The notes under the pieces are model-generated. The model was not told the DNA's origin, ran no database searches, and saw nothing but the letters and a program-made list of their open reading frames with translations. Shown piece by piece: positions 1-9,772 of a stretch of 64,000 bases of DNA (position 1 is its first letter; each line of letters opens with the position of its first letter). The stretch spans positions 1-64,000 of the forward strand of contig JALLLS010000057.1 of assembly GCA_025094145.1 (NCBI GenBank). The letters are read 5' to 3'. The translations under genes and the position numbers were made by a program. Source of the DNA: Spinellus fusiger. Lineage: Eukaryota > Mucoromycota > Mucoromycetes > Mucorales > Phycomycetaceae.

Positions 1-1181
1 AAGGTGGTGTTTCCACTGTATCTGTATGAGTGGGTGGTGTAAGGACATGTTTGCTCAAGTGTAGTTTCCCCCAGGCAGAACAGGTGGTAGTTGCTGTTGA
101 TAGTATTGCTGTTGCTGTTGCTGTTGCTATTGGTGATGATGATGATGTAGGAGGGTTGGACTGGACGAGGGTGGGGAATTCCTCAGTAGGAGGATGTATG
201 GTTGGGTTCTTCTGCCTGGTGACTTGTCCATGAGAAGAGAAAGAGGAGGAAGTGGAAGAAGGCGTAGAGTGTGGCATGGAGGTGCTTGTAGGATCTACTG
301 TATTGATACTATTACTAATGTCCTTCCATCCTATACAGTCCCAAGAGTTCAATATATAGTCTAGCGGTGTCTATCAATGTCTATCAGTCTCTACATTACC
401 AGGATGATCTTTCCTTTGTGATGAATGAGGAGTGGGTCTTTGTGTAGATTCTTCCTTAGCAAAAGTAGAAAAGGCAAGAGACTGGGCTGCCTTTAGCTTA
501 GTGTTAGAAGGAAGTATCCAGCTGGGAGCAAACACATAAGCTGGACTGGGCACACGATGATGAGATAACCGCTTCTGTCTGTCTGTGGAGTCAGAGAACA
601 GGTATTCAGGTTGGTTTTTTGAGTCCACTGCTTCATCCGTACGCACCATGACCACTGAAGCAGAAATAGTGTTTCAATGGCTTTCTACAGAGCACAAACC
701 GCAGAAGAGATGCTGTCACACCAGTGCTAGTATGTGTATGTATACAGGTAAATGTCGTTGTTGTTGTTTACTTTAAAGAGAATAATAAATAATAAAGGAA
801 CAGAACTAATTAACAGAGAGGAGAAAGAGGAGGCTGCTAAGGAAGATGACTAGCCAGTAGTCGATGGTCCTATACTAAAGACAGTGTATATCAATAAAAT
901 AAGAGAACAGACTATGTCTCTTTAAGGAGAATTGCAGTGCAATCAAAGGAAATGGCCTCTGCCAAAAGATGAGGAGAAGAGGTCTGCCAAAGCTGTTCAA
1001 TAAGTAGAGTGGTCTAGTGGGAGCAGAAGAAGAACAAGGGTCTCTTTTCTCTGAGTCTCTATTTACACCTTGTTTTAATGCAAGTATAATTTCTTGCGTC
1101 ACTTGCTGAAAGGAAAAGAAAGAGAAATAAAAGAGAGTCCAATAAGCATACAAGTCACATCAAGTGAAAGTATACAGCCAT
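1..1181 (-). CDS. Possible multi-exon gene at window edge (unidentified, incomplete)
   Basis: Several open stretches on the minus strand suggest a spliced gene running off the left edge. A possible start is the ATG at 1181, followed by a short exon and a good pyrimidine-rich acceptor just before 1105. A second open stretch (655-374) encodes a Ser/Pro-containing segment and could begin at the acceptor just before its ATG. A third stretch (about 365-1) is Ser/Thr/Pro-rich low complexity. I could not join these into one consistent reading frame and recognise no family, so exon borders and even the number of genes are open. No function is proposed. Confidence 0.25.
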
Positions 1182-1206
1182 TCTCAAAGTGGTTTCTTAG
1201 TTGTTG

Positions 1207-1365
1207 GTTATGAGTTATGAGTTATGAGTTATGATTTATGATTTATGAGTTATGATTTATGATTTATGAGTTATGATTTATGAGTTATGATTTATGATTT
1301 ATGAGTTATGATTTATGATTTATGAGTTATGATTTATGATTTATGAGTTATGAGTTATGATTTAT
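1207..1365. repeat. Heptamer minisatellite (GAKTTAT)n
   Basis: About 22 head-to-tail copies of a 7-bp unit alternate between GAGTTAT and GATTTAT. The array is almost perfect apart from this G/T position. It carries no reading frame of interest and lies just upstream of the putative minus-strand gene start at 1181. Confidence 0.9.
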
Positions 1366-1573
1366 TGCCATCATTCCTTTACACACCAGGAGGTCTTTGG
1401 GATATAAAAGGAAATAGTCAAACTACAATTGTTTAAAAATGACATCGATTTGAAAAGGAGCAAAAATAAATTATGTATTCATGTTAGTTCTTAAATAAAG
1501 ATTATTATGTTGATTTACCTGTAAATATCTAAATCCCGAAGGAAACCACTTTCGATGTGGCAATATATAATAT

Positions 1574-1631
1574 GAATGCATCAAAGAGTATCTATTCTTA
1601 TGTGACTGTATAGATACCCTTTGATGCATTC
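1574..1631. repeat. Palindrome: 22-bp arms, 14-nt loop
   Basis: The arms 1574-1595 and 1610-1631 are inverted copies with one mismatch. The loop region reads as the terminus of the local Tc1 elements (TTATGTGACTGTA, also found at about 30,048). The right arm, read on the minus strand, encodes part of the RDVNASK motif of the adjacent TnpB/Fanzor-like relic, so the palindrome looks like an inverted duplication formed around a transposon end. Confidence 0.8.
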
Positions 1632-2009
1632 ACATCTCTGTTCTAAACAATTCCGCAACTTTGGCAAGCGCGGATATTGTTGAAATTCACTAATACCTCA
1701 GTGAGGATATTTGTGTTGCAAGTATGGCAGATCTTGAGAACAAAAAAAGAAAACAGAGTAACTGTTAGAAGAGCATTTTATATTGAGTGAGAGGTCAATC
1801 ATGCTTACCCTCGATGTAAAGAACTCATCGACATCAACCAGAAGAAGATCACCATCTTTTGTCTCTTTTTCAGTGATTGATATAATATTCTTGTCAAACT
1901 AATACGATGACCTTTAAACTTGGCAGCATCTTTTACCTTTATTCCTGTGCCATAAGCAATTACAGGCAGTTTGGTAGGACCATACTCCAATCCTTTTAGG
2001 TGCCAATAC
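1619..2009 (-). pseudogene. TnpB/Fanzor-like (OrfB zinc-ribbon) nuclease relic, C-terminal part
   Basis: Read 3' to 5', the first piece (2009-about 1866) contains KLPVIAYGTG and DAAKFKGH. A 1-nt frameshift follows, then DVDEFFTSR (ending 1808). An intron-like stretch with GTAAGC donor and CAAG acceptor (1807-1733) precedes CHTC...CQSC (1732-1646), a four-cysteine zinc ribbon. The next codon is TAG (1645-1643), followed in the same frame by NRDVNASK (1642-1619). In the family this reads CG-x-W-NRDVNA, the RuvC-III aspartate, so the TAG most likely replaces a Trp codon. The DxDExxTSxxCxxC...CxxC...RDxNA order is characteristic of TnpB and of the fungal transposon proteins related to Fanzor. The N-terminal half and RuvC-I/II are not recognisable. 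It is an inactive fragment. Confidence 0.7.
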
Positions 2010-3227
2010 CCCTTAATAATAAAACAGTAAAAATGATTAGTTCAAGATGTGTCTACATACTCTCTATGTATGTCATATTACCCTTGCACTGGCACCTTCT
2101 TGCCTTTGCCTTTTTAACGGATTCACTGGGTTTATTATAGTAAAAGAATATAAAATAGAAACTGACTAACATGTCAGACACAATAAACATACACAAACAC
2201 TCACCAGATCACAACTGTTGGTTTATATGCCAGACAAAGGCAAACAAGTTAAAGAGGGTAGAAGTTATGAAGAACAACAGACAGTGTAATTAGCAGGTAT
2301 TAATATCCGAACAGAAGAGAACAAAACGAAATTTTACAAGTCATTTGCTTAATCAGAACTACCAAAGTAATGCAGACTACAACAACATCTAAAAAGAAAA
2401 GAATTCGTTAAAGAACAGTTGCCTAGTTACCAGTTGTGCTCAAATCGTGTGTTGTGTTCCTGTTCATGTACCCTCTTTGATTTCCCTAGACCAGCCTTTG
2501 TATCCAATACTCCATTTCGTTGTCCTTGCTAGAGACCCAATATCTATACATTTATCTCTCCGGTGGTCCTGTTGATAACCACAGTGCCTTTTATTGCAGA
2601 ATAAAGGATATACTACTCAAAGTTACATAGTATAGATATTGAGGCTACTTATATACATATCTTTTTAAGCTATAATGATCAAAGCTATACAACAATAACA
2701 TTTCAGTAAATTTAGAGATGGATTCCCTCCTCTTGTCCTATGTATGTTTCAAGGGAAGAGAGAAACCCTTCTTACAACAAAATCACTTCCTGGAATTCTA
2801 TGGCCTTAAAATACAGAACCAAAATTATACACACTATAGAACAGGACAGTTATCCTTCCCAGTCTGCCTGAATATTCTATGAAGACCATATCTATTGCTT
2901 GAGAATAGCAAATTAGAGAAATAAATAGTAAAAAAATAAATAGCAAACTAATATAAAAGTGTAGTCATCTACATCTTTAATAAAATAGACTTTAATCCAA
3001 ACAGCTTCCTAAAGTATAAACAAGATAGGCTTTAAGGACTTGGACAGCTGACTGCTTCTTGTTCTCGACTTGTTTTCTTTCTGTATTCTCGCATGGTGCC
3101 ATTATTATTACAGCCACCAGTTTGCCTTCTGTCAGCTCACACCCTTCTTTTTTCTGTCAATCTCTGTGTGAGTGACCAGCCTTACGAGGTCCTATGTGTC
3201 TCTTGTCTCATAGCAACAGAATATTTT
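2010..3227. other. AT-rich non-coding stretch
   Basis: No convincing reading frame, RNA gene or terminal repeat was seen. A short open piece near 2055-2140 on the minus strand may be an upstream exon remnant of the TnpB/Fanzor-like relic, but it cannot be joined with confidence. Confidence 0.5.
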
Positions 3228-4574
3228 TGGGATATATAAGTAAATACATGAACAATGAATTTATATTATTTCTTTGGTTGGATAATGTATTTGAAAAGAA
3301 CATTTTCACTGTCTGTCTGTCTTGGCATTGACTATGGACTGTGTAATTAAACACTATAAAGTTGGATAAAAGGAAGAAGTAAACCTGACATTGCAATTCA
3401 ATCACTGTATTTAATGTTTAACATGTGTTAACTATAAGCCAATAGTATTTGCAACATAACACTGCTTAAGAAAAATGTATTATAAGACATAATTAACTTT
3501 AGTGGTCATTGTCCAGAAAAGAGAACCAAACTCACTTATATTAAGAACATCGTATTCATTTATTGACTCAATATTCATAATCACTTCAACAACTATCTTA
3601 TTGTAACTGTTATTAACAATAGTACTTAATGATAACAGGTTATTGTTTCTAATACTGTCTCTTAGGCTCAAGGCAAATAGAGTGTGAATTGTTTGACTTA
3701 TAAATTTGACGTAGATTTGACTTGTGAATCTTATGAATGGAGGCTAGTGTATACATTACCAGAATAGAGAAAGAAAGATTATTATTTGTTTTGATATTCC
3801 TCTTCTTTTGTTATTTCTCACACTTCACATACAACTTAACACCTAAGTGTTTGTCAAGATGAGCATAACTGAGCAAGGCAATGTGCTATTATTAACAAAG
3901 AGAAATAATAGAGAGAAGTTGTAGATACTATTAGAGGCTATTTTAGAAGTGGAAAAGGTAAGCAATGTCATCATCTGGGCTTGAGCTCATTGCAATATAC
4001 AAGACATAGTACTAACTCTTCTTCTAATAGATAAAACATGGCTTATTATTCTCAAGACAAGTATTAAGTACAAGGTAAGCATACTATCTCTCTTATTGAA
4101 TTATTACTAATAAACCCTTCTGTTATTAGGCAAGTTAAGACTCTTTCTCAAGTTAGTCCCGGGTGGTCTTTTCTTCCTTCCATACTGTCTAAGGTGTCTA
4201 GGCTGTCTAGGGTATACTCCTGAGCATAGTTATCTATCTCCCAAGGATAAAGCATAAGGATTTTAGGGTACGGATTCTATTGCTATGAAGGGAATATACC
4301 TAGAACAGCAGTAGCTATAGTAATAGTATATTTTTAGCTACAGTATTTTTAGCTATATTATTACAATAAACAATTTTATTCACAAACAATTTTATTCATA
4401 AACAATATATTTTATTGATAATACAATTTGATATTGAGGTATCCACAAAAGGAAAGAAGTTTTTTATACTTGCAAACCTTTGATTTTAGACACAGTTCCA
4501 TAAAAGGGCAAACTTTTATCATCCAGAAAGGAAGGTGATACACCGCTTAAAGGCCAGAAAAATCTCCTGGTGTG
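3228..4574 (-). mobile_element. Non-autonomous TIR element, copy A (longest, reversed)
   Basis: This is a diverged, inverted copy of the element at 31,910-32,943. The right end (4574) carries the CACACC-type terminal sequence followed by the motif around TTTAAGCG. Internally, blocks at about 4430-4490 (gtatccacaaaaggaaag), 3850-3910 (agatgagcataactgagcaa) and 3660-3690 (ggcaaatagagtgtgaatt) match the other copies in order. The left end near 3228 lacks the full terminal repeat, so that border is approximate. No transposase frame is present; the element depends on enzymes from elsewhere. Confidence 0.65.
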
Positions 4575-5014
4575 TAGAATACACTTTATCCATAGATATA
4601 TGAAAATAATAATCATTCAGTTGCTTATTATGAATTTGATGACTATGTTTATCACACTACACATTTATCACACTATCACTCTTTCTCTATTATATGAATC
4701 ATACACTCGTTAATCACTTAGTATTCATCATTTAGAAATTGCATAGTAGCTTAGAAATATCAGTATAAATACATATCCAATTGTCATAATAAAATATACA
4801 TTCTGATATCTGCTATCAAACTATACTCTACACTATCTTCTATCTTATACGTACAACACGTAGTACCATCTGACTATCTGTTTCCAGTGGTCCCTTACAA
4901 TAAATATCTTTCATTCTTTTGAAATAAAAATGAGAATGAAAATGAAAAGGTGAATACACCCTTCTGATTGACTAATAGAATTCTGGAAGGATGTCTTGAT
5001 CAGTTTGATACTCT

Positions 5015-5400
5015 ACACACTTTCTTGAACGTGTTAATCTTAATTATATTCACAATAACTTTTATTGAGTAAACCATCCTCAAAATAGATATACAAGATG
5101 TTGTGGATAGGGTCATTTGCACAAAAGTCGTTGTAACTATCCAAATAATAATGTCGGCTTATTGTAAGGAATTAGTGAGACAAATCAGTCATATAATTCT
5201 ATGAACTAAGTACTTCTTTTTCCTACAGGACATTTAGGTTGGACTATAAATATCTGCTTAGTCAATGACTAAGATGTCAAGATAAACACACTAAAACACT
5301 ACTGTCTCAGACTAATGGAAAGCCCTTTTATCAGTATAGAGTATAGGCTAACATTGAGCAAGGTTGCCTGAATTTCATACTGAATAACCAAGACACACTG
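5015..5400 (+). repeat. Dispersed ~390-bp repeat, copy 1 (see 13,344)
   Basis: Long stretches match 13,344-13,710, for example the block around tagatatacaagatgttgtgg and the block ending in attgagcaaggttgcct. Copy 1 has a deletion of roughly 30 bp relative to copy 2 in its second half. No coding capacity is seen. The copies lie upstream of a Tc1 relic and downstream of another, so this may be a fragment of a larger transposon. Confidence 0.7.
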
Positions 5401-5571
5401 AGAAGAGACATACTGTTTAATATATAGTTTCATGTAATAAATGAATAGACGGCAAACCAATTTCTATTTTTTATTCTTCAAAAATAAAAGAGGCCTTTTT
5501 CTTTTCTTTTCTAACTTATTCAGAAAATGATCTTAAGCAATATAAATAAGTATACTCTTATCCAAGAACAT

Positions 5572-5952
5572 GAAGATAGTCTCATCAAAAGAAGAGATCA
5601 TGCTATGTTTATTAGAGGTCAAAACACAGGACAATGAAAAAGACAAGCTACTTATCAAGAGATTGCTGACAATCTTGACATCCCAAAGAGCACAGTGGGC
5701 AGGATCGTCCTACTGTATAAAAACAAAAGCACAACTCAACTCAAAATTCGTATAGAAAGACCTGAGAAGGTGTCATCTACTTCAAAACTGGAAATACTTT
5801 TGTCTATTCGCAGAAACCCTATACAAACAATTGTATATCATTTGAAAAATATGAATAATGCAGGCATGAATATTTGTCGTAGCACATTTCCAAAATACAT
5901 GAATGAATTCGTGGGGGGTTTTCATGCTCACCATCAAGAAAACCTGATATGA
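5572..5952 (+). pseudogene. Tc1/mariner transposase relic, N-terminal helix-turn-helix
   Basis: The reading frame starting at 5572 gives a basic segment, one in-frame TGA (5635-5637), and then QATYQEIADNLDIPKSTVGR (from about 5641). That is a typical homeodomain-like helix-turn-helix of Tc1 transposases. It continues with a second DNA-binding helix region and ends at a TGA at 5952. The catalytic DDE domain is absent, so this is a truncated dead copy. Confidence 0.7.
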
Positions 5953-6746
5953 CATCTATTCACAAGCATAACCAATGAAAAACAGCTTGAATAATGCTTG
6001 TGTAGTGAATAGGAGAAGATACCAAATGAATTTCTAGAAAATTTAGTGGATAGCATGCCAAGGAGGTGCTACACTGTGATAAAGAATAAAGACTTTGCTA
6101 CAAAGTGCTAAGCAATATATTTATAATGAGGATGTAGATAATTATCTAAAGAACAAATACTTCAAATCTTGTGTTATTCTGTGAATAGTTTATTATGAAC
6201 ATTCTAGACTGATAGATATGCCTTTATTCTTCAAATAAAAATAAATAAATAAATTGACTTTTTGTTTAGTCATCTATTAGATGGGACTGTACATGATACT
6301 GTTACCTTAGGTCTTATACACTAAAAACAAGAAGTTAGCAATTTTCAAATTGTATAAAAAACGGTTACAAGATCAATGGTATGAAATAAGGCATTTATGA
6401 TAAGTTGTAGTGGATTTAATGTAGTGGATTGATCTTTTGGAGATAGTATAAGAGTACAGTTCAAAGTATTTTTTATTTTTAGGTGTTGGTTGCTATTCGC
6501 GCATTGGGCATGTTCGCTACCCTATGAGAACTTTTGAAAAATAAGAATAAACATATAAACACCTCAAATATAATAATGGGAAGAATAAATTCAAGGAAAA
6601 AAGAAACAGAAAGATAAGAGTACATAAAACCTTGAAATGAGGAAAAAAATGAAGAGAAATATGAGAGATGAGAGTAAATAACAATGCAGACATAGACATT
6701 AGTTTGGGACTAATCCCATAAGCTTCTCAATAGACCAAAGATTGGT
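5953..6746. other. AT-rich non-coding stretch
   Basis: No convincing gene or repeat was found between the Tc1 relic and the 3' end of the ORF1-like pseudogene. Only short chance reading frames occur. Confidence 0.45.
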
Positions 6747-7640
6747 CTATTTATAAGTCTTATTGAGTGTGTTGATTGTCTCCTCGACTCCTTCCATGCC
6801 TGAGTCAGACCCAAATGCCTGGAGGAGTTCTTTTTCAAGGGTGGAGGGAGGACTGGTGACTGTGGCCTTGGCCTTGAGGTCTGCCAGGAGCTTCTCAAAG
6901 GCAATGGTGGATAGACGGGGTGTGGCAATGCTTGAGCCAAAGTGGCGAGCAATGCTGTACCCTAAATGAGTGGGGACACGAAGACAGGTGTTGGACACTC
7001 GTTGCTCAAAGAGTTTTTGGGCCATTACAGCCTTGGTGCTATCTGACTCCTGCTGGAGCTTAGGGTCTGCAATCACCGTTGCAGCTACTGGATCAAAGCT
7101 TGCCTGTGGCTTGATATTTGATTTCTCGAGTTTCTCCTCGAGTTCTTGCTTGAAGCTACCGTGTACAAGCAGTGCAATTGTACCCCTTGCTGGGAAGTGG
7201 ATGTCTATGATCCATGACTGTTGGATCTTCAGTGATCCCAACATCTTGCGGATCTGGCCGTACTTGAGGTAGCGGCGACAGGGCAAGTATACAAAGTCGT
7301 ATACTGAGGGCCCAGTAGGCTCTTGTAAGGCCCGAACTGTTTGTGCTCTAAGCACTGCTCTGGTCTTTGCTGTCTTCTTTGGTGGGGAGGCGTTCTTTTT
7401 AGCCATGTTGGCATAAGTGACAGCAGTCTTTTCTATGGCAGCTGTGGGTTTTACTGTTGGGATAAGGGCGGGAGTAGGGGCGGGAGGTGATTTGGGTGCA
7501 TTTTCTGCACTCTTGGCATTGATCTAAGCTTAGAGAGATGTAATAAGATCATCTTTGACCTTGACTTGTGCTTCCAATTCCTGCATCCGGAGTCCAATTG
7601 CTCCTATCTGTCTCTGAATATCTGACAGAAATGCCATCAT
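6747..7640 (-). pseudogene. Retrotransposon ORF1/gag-like protein, broken by two stops
   Basis: One frame runs from the ATG at 7640 to the stop at 6747 (298 codons). It is interrupted only by TAA GCT TAG near 7529-7521. The first part (DIQRQIGAIGLRMQELEAQV) is a predicted coiled coil. A Pro/Ala-rich linker follows, then a 219-residue domain with VYDFVYLPCRRYLKYGQIRK and DIHFPARGTIALLVHG. Proteins of this make-up accompany LINE-type retrotransposons in Mucorales genomes; that family link is from memory. A further Pro/Thr-rich frame up to about 7900 probably belongs to the same protein but needs a frameshift. No zinc knuckle was found. Confidence 0.5.
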
Positions 7641-7974
7641 GCTGCTGGGTGAAGGTATTAGGCTTTTCTACCTCAGTCATTTGATGTTCGTAGGTATTTG
7701 CACGAGTACATTTGGTAAGTTATCTGTACGTTTGGTAAGTTATCTGGGTTTTATAATGTCTGAGTTAGGACTGGTGATGGCAGTGGTGGCCTCAGACACA
7801 GAGGGGCTGACAGTTGCTGGTACAGGAGGTTGCTTGATGGTTGGTGGTTGGACAGGATCCGTAGCTAGTGTATCCAATGTGTACTGTGTACTATATGAGT
7901 AGACGGGGATTGTTACTGATGGATAAATGTTACTTATGTTGAATTTTGCGATTTATATTTTGCTCTTTTGGGGT

Positions 7975-9058
7975 GATATTGATTACACGAAAGAGCCCGC
8001 GAGTATAAGAGTACAACGGTCTGCATTGGAATTCGTACCTTTTGGTAGTGATTTCCGCCAAGTTCTCCCAGTAGTGCACAAAGGAAGTAAGATAGATGGT
8101 GTTGATCAGTGTATAGACAAATTTCCCATATGGAATTTCATAAAAATATTCAAGTCAGTTGTGAATATGCGTATTGGGCAAGCCATATCACCAGAAAACA
8201 GTATACTTTCAAACATCTTGCAGTAGTTTTCAAAGACACCTCTTTGATGCTGGCAATGGAAGTGTTCAGACAGCAGGAAACTCATAACTGATCAGAGTTA
8301 CTGATGATATGTTGTTGATACACCATGACATGAAGAACTTAGAAGATACAATCCATGGTAGTATATTATATCCTGGAAATGACACACTGCCATCATACAT
8401 AAGAGACCAAATAGCTACAAAAGTTATACTCACACCAAAACGCTCTGATGTTGTACATATCAGTGACTATATTATACATAGATTTCCTTTTGGAGATTTT
8501 TTTTTAGTTTTTACAGTAATGATAAAGCACTTACAGATGAATTAGCTGTGGATCTTCCAGTTGAACATCTCAATAGCATAAATCCAAGCGGATAATCATT
8601 TTCCATAGATAGAAATATCAATCATCCCCATCAATAAAAACACAAACCACTTAAAAGAGACCACACAATAGAAGAAGAGTTATTAGCAAGGCGTATAACT
8701 AAAGGACGATACTTTAGCAAGAGAGGAATCTCTTTTAGAATTAGTAGATACTATAAATTAGAAAAGTATACAACAAGTGTGAAAGAGTAAATAAACATAA
8801 GACTTTGTTTACTCTTTGAACTGCCTGAATTTCTTTTGGCTAAACCCCATAGACAACACAGACGGACTTCCTCCTCAACACTTGAAACTGAAAATAGGGT
8901 TCCCTAAAATGCTACTTCGGAATCTGGATCCCAGATTAGATATCAATACAGTTCTGATAAACATTGGCTTGATGTACACACCCAAAGGGCAAAAATTCCC
9001 CAAAGCAAAGCATAGGTTGCAAAATTCCCGTCGTGAGCCGATGTATGGCTGCTATTAG
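7975..9058 (+). pseudogene. Helitron PIF1-type helicase relic, frameshifted and interrupted
   Basis: Conserved helicase blocks occur in order on the plus strand but in different frames. GSDFRQVLPVVHKGS and NMRIGQ (8035-8200) correspond to PIF1 motifs III-IV. A shifted frame then gives FDAGNGSVQT, DDMLL, VILTPKRSDVVHISDY and LAVDLPVEHLNSINPSG (8245-8595). After about 270 bp of unrelated sequence, GLPPQHLKLKIGFPKMLLRN resumes (about 8866). This order is that of the C-terminal half of Helitron Rep-helicases. The Walker A region and the Rep domain are missing. It cannot encode a working enzyme. Confidence 0.75.
8596..8865. mobile_element. ~270-bp insertion inside the helicase relic, with 10-bp hairpin
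   Basis: The helicase sequence stops after LNSINPSG and resumes 270 bp later at GLPP, so this block is foreign to the gene. It has no coding capacity. A perfect 10-bp inverted repeat (8782-8791 and 8808-8817) lies near its right end, followed closely by CTGA and CTAA. A hairpin before a CTRR end is what non-autonomous Helitrons carry, but the left end is not diagnostic, so the class is a guess. Confidence 0.35.
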
Positions 9059-9772
9059 TAGCTTACTGGAATCTAGTAAATTATTTGATGTAATTGATCA
9101 GATGTGCTTTACTTCTAGAAGCAAATGGTAATAAATAGATGCTAACAGGCATACATCTTAATACCAAATGTCGTACTACGGTTCCATGCGGTAAGCGTAG
9201 GACATGTTTTCTCATGCAAGAAAAGGCTTATTTTGAATAAAAAGGTTTATCAGTGTGTGTAAGATCTGTAATACATAGATAGTATTGGGAATGTTGAAGA
9301 ATTTAGTCCACATATTCCAAAAGACATTGCTACTGTATAAATTGGATTACTTTAACATGGTCTGCAAAGTATATAAGTAGTTGTAGATGTTGTAGTATAG
9401 AACTGTGAGAAATATAACTCTTTTTATTACCAAATACACTTCTTGTTCCTGTTTGTTTCTGAACAATAGTGTACGAACATATTATACTGCTAACAAAAGA
9501 ATGGATAAATATAACTTTTGATGAGACATATACAGTACAATCGGTCATCAAAAAGTAAAACTTTGTGTTTAGAGAAGAAAACTGAACAACATAAAGCGAT
9601 AGAACCTAAGAACAAATATTCTGTTTTAGGGTCTTATTATAATTATAATAGTAGTGGTAATAGTAAAGAGATCACACAAGCTTCAATGGTAAATGCCTCT
9701 GTATTACCACATAACATTCACTTACTTATAAAATCTAACAAAGGTCTCGCTCTTTCTGCTTTGTCTCATTAA

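Noticed and set aside
1207..1365. Heptamer array considered as a CRISPR-like array
   Set aside because: Units are 7 bp with no spacers, in a eukaryotic context; it is a minisatellite.
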